A stretch of 64,000 nucleotides of DNA, taken from NCBI RefSeq assembly GCF_001625215.2, contig NC_030387.2, positions 10,258,501-10,322,500 on the forward strand, in the 5' to 3' direction. Every line of letters starts with the position of its first letter. Position 1 is the stretch's first letter. The position numbers were made by a program, and so were the translations under genes. A model generated the notes under the pieces. That model was not told the origin of the DNA. It saw nothing but the letters and a program-made list of their open reading frames with translations, and did no database searches. This DNA is from Daucus carota subsp. sativus. Its lineage: Eukaryota > Streptophyta > Magnoliopsida > Apiales > Apiaceae. Of this stretch, positions 1-11,603 are shown one piece after another.

Positions 1-794
1 TTTACCAAGACACAAAGCTTGTGTCCATCTATAGCTCCAGCCAAAAGCCTATATGCAATAACTGTTAAACCCACTGCTAAAGTTAAAAAATGCTTTGTTG
101 CACCTTCTACAAACGGTCGCATTCCATCAACTTAGTCAATGCACATTCATAAAATGTAGGAATGATCTAAAATGGATAAAGTCAATGGCTATACTTGTTT
201 GTATGGATCATAATTCTTGCACTATCTACAATTTTGTTATCATTGCGTCATACTTATCCATAATCCCTTCTGTAATCCTCTGAACTGTTATTCTGATCAC
301 ATTTTAGTCCAATACTTCAATTTTGAGGACCTCCATTTCCATACTACTGTGATTTGCATGTACATTAACTGAACAATTATTGCCATTTTGTGCACGGGAT
401 AAGTTAAGGATCAAAAATAGTACAAAATCGAAGATACAGAGCTCTGATTTTTCATGAAACAAACATAACATGAATCCTTTATCATAAACACAACTACACA
501 AAAAACTACAATTACAAAATTTTACTCAAATGGAGAGAGCAACTTTTTCCAATTGAAGGCCAAAAATATTTTTTTCCAGCAAAGACAGTAATAACTAATG
601 ACTTGTATATCATACGCAGAGACCCAATTTCTCAACATGTTATCTGGGACACTAGCACAACAAAGCTTGAAAACGAGTAATCCAGAAACTAATTATATCC
701 GAAAACACCTTAAACACAAGCACATTGATTACACAATACACAAGTAGATAATATGATAATAATAACAAAGAAGAAAAGGAAAACAAGTACTAAC
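1..794. other. Left-edge flank, probable intron of the 795-1336 gene
   Basis: This AT-rich stretch follows the donor site of the first exon of the minus-strand gene at 795-1336, so at least part of it should be that gene's first intron. I looked on the minus strand for the continuation expected in this family (a VPVPF-like motif) and did not see it, so the remaining exons probably lie beyond position 1. The open frames here are short, have no recognisable motif and look like chance. Confidence 0.4.
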
Positions 795-1336
795 CCCAAA
801 ACAGATAAAACAGTGAGCACCACAGGTTTTAGCTGCAACCAATAACCCACAGGAATAGCTCCACGAAGCTCGATAACCGGAAGCGTAGCCAGAGCAAAAA
901 CAACAGCCTCATCAGGCCAACCAAAGCCCCTCAAAGCCTCAGCAAATCTCAGACCAAAACTAGAAGCTCTGATTGAGTCAGCAGCAGCATTGGCATCTCC
1001 GGAAGCCACATAAAACCCTACAAAAACAGAAGCCCACAACAAAACCAAGAAAAGGGTCTTAACTGGGCCAGTTTTACTTGCTGGCAAAACCAACTCATCT
1101 TCTTGAACCAAATCAAAAGACCCATCTGAAGATGATTTAGTTGAAAAACAAGAGATTGAAAAGTGACCCAGATGATTAAAAATCTCAACTTTTGGAGGGG
1201 TTCTTGAATTTATTGTATTTTTGTGAATCAATAAATGGGGTAATTGATTGATGGGCAAGAATTTGATTTGAGACTTTGTGTGGGAAAATTGCAAAAGGGT
1301 TAGTGAGTGTGGTGAAAAGGAAACAGAAGAAGCCAT
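795..1336 (-). CDS. Small multidrug export-like plastid membrane protein, exon 1 (partial)
   Basis: This is the first coding exon of a minus-strand gene of the putative small multidrug export family (Sm_multidrug_ex type), cut by the left edge of the window. The ATG at 1336 (MASSVSFSPHS) is the first in frame; the frame upstream opens only at a TTG. The N terminus is rich in Ser, Thr and basic residues with few acids, as in a chloroplast transit peptide. A membrane segment follows (TLFLVLLWASVFVGFYVASG), and then the family core, FALATLPVIELRGAIPVGYW and LQLKPVVLTVLSVLG. The exon ends at 795, before a GTTAGT donor, in phase 2, so the last Gly codon is completed in the next exon. Family assignment rests on the IELRGAIPVGYW motif; transport activity is not proven for plant members. 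Plastid location is inferred. Confidence 0.75.
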
Positions 1337-2136
1337 GAAAGCCAAGGAATGAAATGTATGAAAGGAAGTGAAGAATTATGAAGTAAATGTACAAGTCTTA
1401 TTATGAGCTGAAACTCAAACACAAACTGTGTTCAGAACTTTGGATTAAGTGGTCATCTATCAAGTATGACTCAAACAGAAAGAAGGAAGATTGTTCATAC
1501 TGAAGCTCAGAACTCAGGAGCATCCCTGACCAAAATCCCAATATTTTTTTTTTTTTTTGACCAAAATCCCAATATTTAAAGATAGATGAAATATGAAATC
1601 ATAATAAATTATTTAGGGTATATAAATGAGTTTTTTTTTAGAGTTAATATTTAATCAACTTTTTTGAATTTGATTCAAATACTTTTATTTCAAAAAATAT
1701 ATTTTACAGCTATTTTTTAACAATTATATTTCATAAATTATATGCTATAGATTATATTGCAACAACAATAATTTAATATATGAATTTTAACTTATATAAT
1801 TTAACATATTTTATAAGATTGATAAATTTAAGAGAAAGAATCCTACGATTATTTCATATTTAAATTAATTATATAATATTAATTAATATATAAATTATTT
1901 TGTTTGAATTAATGATCAGCAACATTATTATATCTTAGTAAATACTCCTTTCGTCGCCTTTTACATGTTATTTTTTGGAAAAAAAATTGTCTCAAAATAC
2001 TTGTCTCATTTCTTTTCTAAAAACAATTTTTTGAATATTTTTCTAAAGAATATCCTTTGAATACAACTTTCGATGTTTTAGTACCACACATATACATATA
2101 AGTCAATTTAATTCAGTGCATTTATTAGGGGTAGAC

Positions 2137-2638
2137 CAGTGTTCTAAAAGTCGGCAATTAATCGGGACTAATTGCCGATTAATCGCTGTTCGGTCGGCTA
2201 CCGTCTCGATTAAATGTTAATCGGTGAAAAAATCGTTGTTTCTGAAAATCGATCAAAATGGGGATTAATCGGTCAAAAGTCAGGATTAATCAGAAAAAGT
2301 CGGTCAAAAATCAGTGAATTTAAAAAATTTAAAAATAGAAAGTAAAAAAAATTTTAAATAAAACAAAAGGCACAGTAATGACAAAACACAAAACTTAAAG
2401 TTGTTTTTATTACCTTTCACTTTTTCAATATTAACTCATAAACTCTAATTACATAAATTTATAATATCTTCCCTCACAGATTCAATCAAATTCAAGTTTA
2501 TAGATGAGATGACTGGACTTGTATATGTATATAAAGGCATTTTTTGTGTTAAAAAATCACTAATTTTTTGATCTTATATGACTATAGAATTATAATATAT
2601 ATAATTATATTGATATTAGTCTCAAAAAGAAAAAATTA

Positions 2639-2686
<48 letters not shown>

Positions 2687-2803
2687 AAAAAATAATATTA
2701 AATTGATTACGATTAAAGATCCGATTAATCACTCCGATTATCCGATTAATTGCTGGACGGTGTCTTCACCGACTAAGTCCGATTCCCGCTTTTTACAACA
2801 CTG
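2137..2803. mobile_element. hAT-type non-autonomous element with 8-bp TSD
   Basis: The ends are inverted repeats, CAGTGTTCTAAAAGTCGG on the left and CAGTGTTGTAAAAAGCGGG read inward from the right. The element is flanked by an exact 8-bp duplication GGGTAGAC at 2129-2136 and 2804-2811, which is the hAT signature. Subterminal regions hold many short ATTAATCGG-like repeats in both orientations. The middle carries a TA microsatellite (about 2641-2681). It has no coding capacity. A frame at 2568-2834 is only this low-complexity DNA. Confidence 0.85.
2641..2682. repeat. (TA)n microsatellite
   Basis: An uninterrupted run of about 20 TA units inside the hAT MITE. Likely length-variable between individuals. 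Confidence 0.9.
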
Positions 2804-2899
2804 GGGTAGACAAGGAAATCAAATACTCAACTAATTTTTCGTAAAATGCGTAATTTTTTCAAAAGGAATATGTAAAAGGGGATGAAGGGGGAGTATTAT

Positions 2900-4500
2900 A
2901 CAACGTGAATAATTAATGAATTATTATGTGTTTAGTCGAAATATAAAAATTTATTATATTTTATCATGATTTGTTATTTTCTCTTGTTATATGTACTTAA
3001 ATTTTAATACCTTTTGTCCTGCCTTCTATATTTCTAGGTTTGGCGCTTCACATTGTAAACTTAGAGCATGGTTTGAGTTTAACAGTTGCATGACTTTTGC
3101 AGGACAAAAGTTGATAAAATAATATCAGGTTTGCAGGAAATCAACTCTAGATTGCAAAATATGGAAGATAAATCTGAGTTACAAGGTAATGCTAATAATG
3201 TCGAGAAATTCATAAGCCCCATACTGTCGATTGAATAAGTTGTATGTAATCCACTTATTAGTAGAAATAAGGACTGTGGTTCTCTAATAAAAAATAGTAT
3301 GGAGACCTTGATACAATCCAGAAGACAACGCAATTGCAGCAACTGCAGAACAATGCCTTCTATCATGTAACAAAACCAAGTTTATCGGTTGGAAAAACAT
3401 GCTCTGCATTTTTATAAACTCACAAATCAGCAGAACATTGTGATATAAATACCCTCAAAATTCATTCCATACAAGCACAAAACATTGTAAAATCATTACC
3501 CCCATAATACATATATCCTACAACGATTAAAAGCACAAAAAGGGATTTATCCTGCAATTGAAGATGATGGCATGGCTTCGCTCATTACTGGTGATGTCCT
3601 GCACGAGTAATTTCTTTGCTCAAACAGAAATTGAACCCTAGTTTCACCTAGCGAAATTGTTCTTCCGTATAACGTGGAGAAGATCTCCGTGTTGCAGGAT
3701 CAAATAAGTTGCAGGATATCAGCCATCACAATTAATTTGTAAATTATAATTGCCTAGCAACTTTCCTTGTTATTAGCAGTTGAGATAAGCATGCTTTTTT
3801 TGAAAAATCATACAGTTTTTTGTTTTAACAAAATAATAACTCCATCTTCTCTATGAACCGTAGGATTAAAATATGATCTAAAGATGATTAGTAGAGACTC
3901 CAAGGACTCTAATGAATGTGGGTTTCTAAAGAGCCCAACTCATATAGTTGAGCTCAATGGAGACCACAAATTTTGAAGTCCTTAGAGACTAAAAGATCTA
4001 ACGTTAAAATAATCTGACAATTAATGGACAAGATTGAATATTCTTGTCGTGCATTTCTGGTAATATTCTTATCCTGCATCCCAAGTAAACAACAATTGCA
4101 GAACATTGTAATTTGTAGAATAAATTCTTGGGATATCATGGCTTCAGTTGCTGCAAGATCATCAACATAAGTTTTAATTTTAATTCAAAATTATCTTTAT
4201 AGTTTACACTATTCTTGTCCTGCATTTCCAGTAATGTGATATTAATAATTTGTCCCGCATATTTGTGATAAATCTAGGTTGAGACACTCACTTTGCTAGT
4301 TTTCAAAGGTGAGATACACAAGGTGCATGACTCTGTAACTGCAAGCATTTTACTATAATAATAATATAGTACTTAAATTAGAGAAAATCTAATAAGTATA
4401 CTAGATATAAAATTATATATATAATCACAGATTACAAGTAATAGTTATGGTGTGTGTATGTATGCATAGGAACAAGGGATACGAAAGATGTGTAGTATTA
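2900..4500. other. Intergenic, possible decayed gene fragment near 3100-3370
   Basis: AT-rich DNA with no complete gene. On the plus strand at about 3103, after a TTTTGCAG acceptor-like site, a short open stretch encodes a coiled-coil-like segment (KVDKIISGLQEINSRLQNME), which stops near 3236. It may be a gene relic; I do not recognise the family. Between 3540 and 4260 the motif TCCTGCAT recurs several times without clear periodicity. Confidence 0.3.
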
Positions 4501-4506
4501 TGAATA

Positions 4507-6000
4507 CTAGCCTTTAACCCGTGCCAAGCACGGACGGATATATATATTTCGTAATTTATTATTTATAATTTAAATTTAACATCATTTTATTAATATTTTA
4601 GTACTATTGAATTGAATTTTAATTAAATTATATTAACCAAATTATTATATTTTGTCACGAAAATTTAGTTTTTACAATTTATCATCTATTTATAAATATT
4701 TTTCTATTATTAATATGTGATAATTTATTATTCAATTGATTTTAAAACATGTTTTTCATATTTTTTATATCTTCGTATGTATGAAAAAAATTATTTGTCG
4801 TGTAACATATTAGAGTTGGAAAGGGTGACGTAATGGATCATGTTTGTATTGAAATAAAACATGTTAGAGTTAAAAGGAATTATATGAAGGTTCATGTTTC
4901 TGGGAATATGTTTGTAAATGATATTTAGTAATGTTATTATTGTTGACAATCTGTGCAAGAAACCTAATATATGTTTTTTTGTGTGCAAAATAGAATAAGA
5001 ACGAAAGGAGACAGATTAAAACGAAAGATATAAACGAATCCGAGTCCAGTGCGAAACTACCTCCTTAAAGCGTATTCGCCTCCTCATCGTATGTCTGGAA
5101 CGAAGGGTTTCCAGGATAAAACGGATTGCAATGCAGTGCAGCACTTTCAGCGAGCAAGAACAGGGTAGAAACTATCACCGACAGAGGACGAGAGGAAGTG
5201 TAGGGTTTGATGTGTGGCTGTGTATTGTGTGATAACCCTAATGACTAGGCGGTTCTAAATTATATTCGTAATCAAGAAACGAATTAATTTAAACCAAACA
5301 ATTAATCCAATCAAATCAGAATTAATTTCTGTCAATTTAATTTAGCCCAAGCCTAGTGGAGAATAAAATCAGCAAAATTAGTCCGTAATTCTTCGGGTCT
5401 AGATTCGTGTCCGCAGGTCGCAAATGCGGAAAAGCCCGAGGCTTGCGAAGGCACGAATTTTGCCTTGAAATTCCATGATTTGCAACTCCCTGTGCGCACG
5501 TAGGAGATGGAGCATAACACATTAAACATAAGTTAAACACCACATGGGTGTTCTACTATATAAAGTCAAAAAAGACCTATATTCTTTTCAATGTGGGATA
5601 CAAGTTTCAAGCTTCATTTTCCACTTCTAAAAGACCCACTTTGGATAATTGTATCTCATTCATCTCTTAGTCATTTTCAGTGATTTAAAGTGCCTCGGAA
5701 AGTTCTCTCGGAGGAGAACACATTTCAATGCCCACTCAAACAATTTGACTCAAAATTGACACACCAATGTGGGGCTTAAACCCACATTTTTCCAACAATT
5801 ATATTTAATACATGAATATTTATTAAATAAATATTATATATATATATATAGTATATATAATTTATTAAAAATAAGGAGTAATTGTTGAAAAATAAGTCAA
5901 ACCAAATGTGTATATATATATATGTTTCTTTTATTTTTTTACATAATTACCTATAATTTAATCCACTTATATTAATGATCTTCGAAAATTTATTTTAGTT
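4507..6000 (-). mobile_element. Helitron copy A (right limit uncertain), split by a solo LTR
   Basis: Read on the minus strand, the 3' end has the Helitron hallmarks: a hairpin (CCGTGC, TTG loop, GCACGG), a short spacer and a CTAG terminus at 4507-4510 followed by a host T. The body matches copy B at 62880-63574: both share an ATTGAATTTTAATTAAATTATATT block and a TATTGAAATAAAACA block. The match is broken by the solo LTR at 4941-5797 and seems to resume after it. I could not fix the 5' end; 6000 is a guess. There is no helicase coding, so it is non-autonomous. Confidence 0.65.
4941..5797 (-). mobile_element. Solo LTR, probably Ty1/Copia
   Basis: An 857-bp sequence bounded by TGTTG and CAACA, flanked by an exact 5-bp duplication ATTAT (4936-4940 and 5798-5802). 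Read on the minus strand it begins TGTTGGAAAAATGTGGG, a common Copia LTR start, and has a TATA-like TTTATATAG about 240 bp in. No internal retrotransposon region or second LTR is present, so this is a solo LTR left by LTR-LTR recombination. It sits inside Helitron copy A. Confidence 0.8.
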
Positions 6001-7480
6001 GCGTTTTGTGTTAAGAACATTAGCATAATACATACTTAAAAGAGCTTTTTTTTTTCTCTACCTGTATCATGTTTATATGTTCTTAAATTTGAAATTTCTG
6101 AGGAGAAAAGTGACATAAGAGAGATATTTACGACGCTTTCAGAAAACAACACTCCACACATGTGATGTGTGTTTACTGAACATATGTCAAATGTGTAAGT
6201 ATTTATTTTCTAGACTTTCCTATTTTCTTCACAAAATACATAGCTGTGTTTTTTATAGGACATATACTCCGGTGGAAAAGTTGGGGTGTCCAAAACAGAC
6301 AACACTTGTCTTAAGCAGAATAAAAGAAGACATGGTTGCTTATAATCTAACTAACAAAATGAATTGTAAATGTCGAATTTTGAACATTTTCAGCAACAAC
6401 TTGATTCGTAAACAAAATAATATAGAAGTCATACATGCATGGTTGCCGTCACGCTGGCCTGCAAAAAATCAGTGGCACCAATACCATCGAATACTCGTCA
6501 CTCGGTCTAGCCGATTTGATTAGTTTCCAGAACGTTTATATTATATATAAAAAAATTTCATTTATACAATTAAACAACCGTAAAGAAAAATCACAATTCA
6601 GATATTAGATAAATAAACTGATGAACCAGAAGTACTCAAATCCGAAAAAATAATAAACTCATATAAAGTTGTAAATTATTAGGGAAAAAAATTAACAAGT
6701 TCTTATGAATATATAATCCTGCTAGTAAAGAGTTAGTAGTAAATCAAGCACACAACGAGACGACCTTGATCATCATCGCCCAAATTACTTCGAGTCCTCC
6801 GTCGTCCCTGAATTTGCAATCACAATATTTCTCTCGCATTTTATGTAAAATATATAACATGTTTGACTTGTATATACAAGTCAAAGAGAGTCCAGAGGTA
6901 ACAGCCAAACAAATCGATTAGAATTTGTATTAAACTTTTTATTATGTTTAATTTTAAAAGAAATCCAAGTTTATACATCATTTGAGATTACACGATGAAG
7001 AGAAGATCGATGTTGATTTCTAAACACCTTAGAAGTCACGTAATTTAGAACTGTGTCATTCACACTTATATTATTTAATTAAAACTTGCTACATATAATT
7101 TATCCCACGGTAAATAGGACGAAACTATCAACTGTTGGCAGGGTCTTGGAGATGTATTTTAACAGGGTCTTGGAGATGTATTTTAATCATAGTCTAGTAA
7201 TAATGTAATTCGAGTCCACCGAATTGATTTTTATAATAAACCAGCTCAAGTTTTAAATAAATAATAAATAAATGAACTGATTGAATAACAACTCATTGAT
7301 AGCTAATTTAAAATGAGCAATGAAATTCAGTTTCTTAATGATTCTGAGTCTACTCATTTTACTCAGTGAGTTGGAGATTATACTATTAGAACTTAACGGA
7401 CATATTCAACTCTCGTATTGATAAACAAACTCGTAGCAGCTAAAAAAGCAATTTTCATTATAAGCTCAATATGTTAGTAC
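6001..7480. other. Intergenic, no supported gene
   Basis: AT-rich DNA. A 118-residue open frame on the plus strand (6167-6523) has no recognisable domain, no splice context and ordinary intergenic composition, so I do not call it. A 24-bp unit, CAGGGTCTTGGAGATGTATT plus four bases, is tandemly duplicated at about 7138-7186. Confidence 0.5.
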
Positions 7481-7486
7481 TCCGTG

Positions 7487-7722
7487 CACCCGGGCCAATA
7501 GTGCACATCTGACCTCTCATTCAATTGTATACACCAGGGGCCGGGCGCGGCACGGATTTTAATGATTCATTTTTGAGAATTCTTTTCTCTGCATAACAAT
7601 ATAATACTTATTTTTTTGTAATTTTTTTTAAAAATAAATTATAGAACTATGTTTTGTAAGATTATTGAAAAGCATGTCGAGCAATGAAAAAAAAACATAT
7701 ACGACTGAATGAGACGGAGGGG
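7487..7722. mobile_element. Degenerate Stowaway-like MITE
   Basis: Starts with a TACTCCGT end and finishes with GAGACGGAGGGG, an inverted match. The interior (GGCGCGGCACGGATTTTAAT near the left, GCATGTCGAGCA near the right) matches the element at 35617-35867. It lies about 300 bp upstream of the NPF transporter start. Confidence 0.55.
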
Positions 7723-8020
7723 AATATATTTTAATATGGTCTTACATTTCATCATAATCTCAATATGATATTATTTATACTTTACAGAGCCATGAAATCT
7801 CATTTTCTTCGAGTTAAATATTGAAAAATTATCTTTAAAACTCTATTATGCACGAAATTTAAAATTTGGGTTTAACCTCAAAACATATGCACTCGCAATC
7901 CTATTGCATGTCACTAAACCACAAATAAACAGTGGGCATATATATTCCTCCACTAGCATAGCTGAGAGGGTTTGTAGTTTGCATACACATCACTTGGAAG
8001 AAAAAAGAAAGTGCTTGAAG

Positions 8021-11000
8021 ATGGCAGAAGCAGAAGAAACTAAAAAACAACTAAGCTCTTCATGGCTCTGTTTGTCTGCAAAATGCTTCCCCATCACCAC
8101 TTCTTATTCTAAGTCCGCAGGAAATAGTTCCGACGACGACGAAATTTACCATTCCGCAGCTGACAATTTGCCAAAACAAACCACTCCAAGAAAGCCCGGT
8201 GGATGGAGATCCATGCCATATATAATAGGTACGTAAAAACTCGTACTCTACTTCAGTTTGTTAACGGAGAAATCTGGTGATAACAAAATGAACGTGTAAA
8301 AGTTCGTGTTCGTATTTGTATTCTACTTCAATTTGTTAACGGAGAAATCTGGTGATAACAAAATGAGCGTGTTTTACTTGATGACTTATATATTGTCTTT
8401 GTTTTTGCAGGAAATGAAACGTTTGAGAGATTAGCCACAGTAGGGCTGCTGGCAAATTTTAATGTCTTCTTGATGACACAGTTTCACATGGACCAAGTTT
8501 ACGCATCGAATGTGATCAATATATGGTCCGGTATCTCCAACTTTGCGCCTCTTCTTGGCGCCTACATCTCCGATGCTTATGTCGGAAGGTTTCGCACCAT
8601 TGCTTTCTCCTCCTTCGCCGTTCTTCTGGTACGTCCACTCGCGTAATAAACAAGCATGCTGATATGTGCACATCCTAAATTTTCGCGATTAACTTCATAA
8701 AACTATTAACAGATTCTTTTTTATTTTAGTAATGACGAGTATCAAAATTGATTTATTCGCACACAGACATTTTGCTCTTAGCATTGGTTTCTCCATAAAC
8801 ATCGATATTGCCGGTAACATTAATCATCTTAAGTATATTCCGGTATATATGATAAATTCCAAGTAGTCAATGGTGAAGTTCGAAAAGTAGGCGTGATGTC
8901 AAAAAAGGGCCAGTGCGTGATGTCAAAAAAGGGCCAGTTCTGTTACCTAAACATTGGTAATGGCTGGGAAATTTAGGATGTGCTAGTGATTTAGGTAATC
9001 AGCGCTGGAGTATCACTTTTATACGTTGCCTAAATGTGAGTTTAGAAGCAGCTTTAGAACGTGCAAGTAGTATTCACGGCAGGGGAGCTATCTTGTGATG
9101 GAGGGTCTGCATGGGATCTTCTAACCGTTTAAATTTGCTCGTATTGTTATGCCGTAAAGTACTATCGTCCAAGTTTGATGATTTTTTTGTTGAGAAATTT
9201 GGAATTTATCTTCCTTTTGATTTGACACAAATATACTTGGGTATAATTTTAGTTCGGTTTCGGCTAGTTAACTAAACAAATACCAATAATTATGCCTATC
9301 TAAAGACGAGTCTGCTTTTCTTCAGATTCCTATCTATGCTTAATGAAACATATTAATCTGCAAAATAGAAATTTATTAATTAATCATCTATCAGATGCTA
9401 CGTCGCTTTACCATTTTCGTGTGATCTCCGAAAAATATACTAAAACTTTGAATTGATTATGTTTATGAATTGGGATTTCTTGTATTACAGGGAATGGTGT
9501 GCTTGACTCTAGTTGTATCTGTTCCTGGTCTGCATCCACCAAAATGTACTGATCAGGAAGCCAACCTGAGTCAGTGTGTGGGCCCCACAGGTTCGCAATT
9601 CGGGATGTTGATCCTAGGCTTAGGTTTTCTGACCATAGGCACAGGTGGCATTAGGCCATGCAGCCTTCCATTTGGTTTAGACCAGTTTGATCCCACAACA
9701 GATAAAGGAAGAAGAGGCATTACTAGCTTCTTCAATTGGTATTATGTGACTTTCACTATTGTTTTGATCATTGCCTTAACTGTGGTGATTTACATTCAAG
9801 ACTCTGTCAGTTGGATCCTCGGGTTTGCTCTCCCTACTGGATTTATGGCAATTTCGATGGTGTTGTTCTTTGTCGGTATGAGAATATATGTGTACATTAA
9901 GCCGGAGGGCAGTGTGTTTTCTGGCATTGCACAAGGGCTTGTGGTGGCTTACAAGAAACGGAAAGTTAAGCTTCCGACAGATGGCAATGTTCAAGGCGTT
10001 TATTATGATCCACCTCCAGTAGGAGCCTCTGCATTGTCAAGGCTAGTGCTGACAAATGAATTAAGGTAATAATAACTCATATCTTATGGTAAAAGTCTCG
10101 CGTGTTTTCAAGCTAAAATCGTTCTCAGTTGAGTGTGACCCTACATATTATAACGATGTCAAATATGAGGACTCTGTGGTCTATTATAACATGAATTATG
10201 AAGTACTAATTGCTTCCGGATCTCCACTAAACTTTGCTCAGATATGACAACAGATAGACTTTAACAACAGGCAATTTTTAATTGAATCTTGGAGGTTAAT
10301 GTTTCATTTTGTCTTGAGGACTTGGGCAATGAAACTTACAAGAAAGCTAAAGAAGTTGACATCTTCCATCTGGGACTCGAAATATTTAACAATATTTTGT
10401 TTTTTCTTTTGTTAATAGCAACTTGTTGTTGTTAGCAGCAGACATGTAGTAAAGCTTTCAAATGATTCTGTATTATTTTACAGCTTCTTGAACAAGGCTG
10501 CTGTAATATTGGATGGCGAAGTAAAGCCAGACGGCTCAAAGGTGAATCCATGGACATTATGCAGTATCCAACAAATCGAAGAAGTGAAATGCCTGATCAA
10601 TGTAATCCCTGTTTGGGCTTCTGGGATTATTTGTTTTCTTGCCATGACTCAACAAGGCACATTCACCGTCTCACAGGCCCTAAAGATGGACCGACAGCTT
10701 AATCCGCATTTCAAAATTCCAGCAGGATCACTAGCAGTAATATCTATGATCACAATAGGATTATGGATTCCACTATACGATCGTGTTGTTGTGCCATCAG
10801 TACGAAAAATCACTAAAATTGAAGGTGGAATCACATACCTTCAGAGGATTGGAATTGGAATTTTTTTCTCCGCGCTCTCAATGGTTGCTGCAGGAATTTT
10901 TGAGAAAATGAGAAGAGACTCTGCATTAGCACACCCGAATCCAGATGGAATTGCACCTATTTCAGTCTTTTGGCTTGCACCGCAACTTATATTAATGGGA

Positions 11001-11363
11001 TTTGCCGAGGCATTTAACATTATTGGACAAATCGAATTTTACTACAAAGAATTTCCCGATACAATGAGAAGTCTAGCAGTTTCATTAGTATTTATAACTG
11101 GAAGCGGGGCTAATTATCTTAGTACATTGGTGGTTAACATCGTGCATAGTACGACAGCAAAGAACGGAAAACCAGATTGGTTAACAAAGGATATCAATGT
11201 TGGAAGAGTTGATTACTTTTACTATCTTATAGCATTTATGGGAGCACTGAATCTGGCTTATTTTCTAGTTGTATCTCGACGCTATCGTTACAAGAGGGCC
11301 AGGATGGTTGGTGATGAAAAACCTGGATTTGATGTGGAGCTTGCAGCTGATGGCAAGCCTTGA
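8021..11363 (+). CDS. NPF2: NPF2-type nitrate/peptide-family transporter
   Basis: A complete proton-coupled transporter of the NRT1/PTR family, plasma-membrane type, with 12 membrane helices expected. Four exons (8021-8228, 8411-8628, 9491-10065, 10484-11363) join in frame through GTACGT, GTACGT and GTAATA donors and CAG acceptors to 626 residues, normal for the family. The ATG at 8021 gives MAEAEETKKQLSSSW. The proton-coupling motif ExxER is seen at residues 72-76 (NETFER). Other family marks are the segment NVINIWSGISNFAPLLGAYI, the FFNWYY motif in exon 3 and the exon 4 segment GFAEAFNIIGQIEF. From memory the protein is closest to the NPF2 clade holding the phloem nitrate transporter NRT1.7 and the glucosinolate transporters GTR1/2. 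The substrate (nitrate, glucosinolate-like or other) cannot be told from sequence. Intron 1 carries a 53-bp direct duplication. Confidence 0.93.
8244..8371. repeat. Direct duplication, period 75 bp, in NPF intron 1
   Basis: A 53-bp segment at 8244-8296 recurs at 8319-8371 with only three mismatches. Both copies contain TTGTTAACGGAGAAATCTGG. Both lie between the first donor and acceptor, so the protein is unaffected. Confidence 0.85.
8885..8938. repeat. Short tandem duplication in NPF intron 2
   Basis: The unit GCGTGATGTCAAAAAAGGGC plus CAGT is repeated twice head to tail (about 24 bp each) within intron 2. I see no gene or element in the rest of this roughly 860-bp intron. Confidence 0.75.
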
Positions 11364-11603
11364 ACAAGTGTCAACTTTAACTTAACAGCAACTTATTATG
11401 ATGTAAAGTCGATGTCTCAGATATACAAGAGATCGACTGATATAATTCAGACTGTGCAAGCACTATTATGATTCAAGCCTAAGAAATGGCTGTGCATAAT
11501 TGTTTCATTTAAGGCATTTTTTATGAATTTGAAATCACAAATTTGTTCAGACAGGGAATTCAGAAACAGAAATGATAAGCATATAAACGCGACTAAAGGC
11601 TGG

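Larger units (their letters stand above)
1945..2893. mobile_element. Stowaway-type MITE interrupted by a hAT MITE
   Basis: The outer element starts with CTCCTTTCGTC after a TA and ends with a GGGGGAG-type inverted end before another TA, as expected for Stowaway (Tc1/mariner) MITEs. Its two halves (1945-2136 and 2812-2893) match, in the same order, the uninterrupted MITE at 61295-61556: both share the ACATGT start, an AATTGTC motif and a GATGCGTTATTTTTTC-like end. The gap is filled by the hAT element at 2137-2803. Confidence 0.75.

Noticed and set aside
304-501. 65-codon minus-strand frame as a second exon of the plastid protein
   Set aside because: It lacks the family's next motif (VPVPF-like) and has no fitting acceptor in the right phase.
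1185-1394. 69-codon frame on the minus strand overlapping the first gene
   Set aside because: It is another frame of the exon at 795-1336, has no domain and ends in low-complexity sequence.
2568-2834. 88-codon frame
   Set aside because: It is the TA microsatellite and right end of the hAT MITE.
6167-6523. 118-codon frame
   Set aside because: No recognised family, no splice partner, and composition like the AT-rich surroundings; kept only as a note in the spacer.
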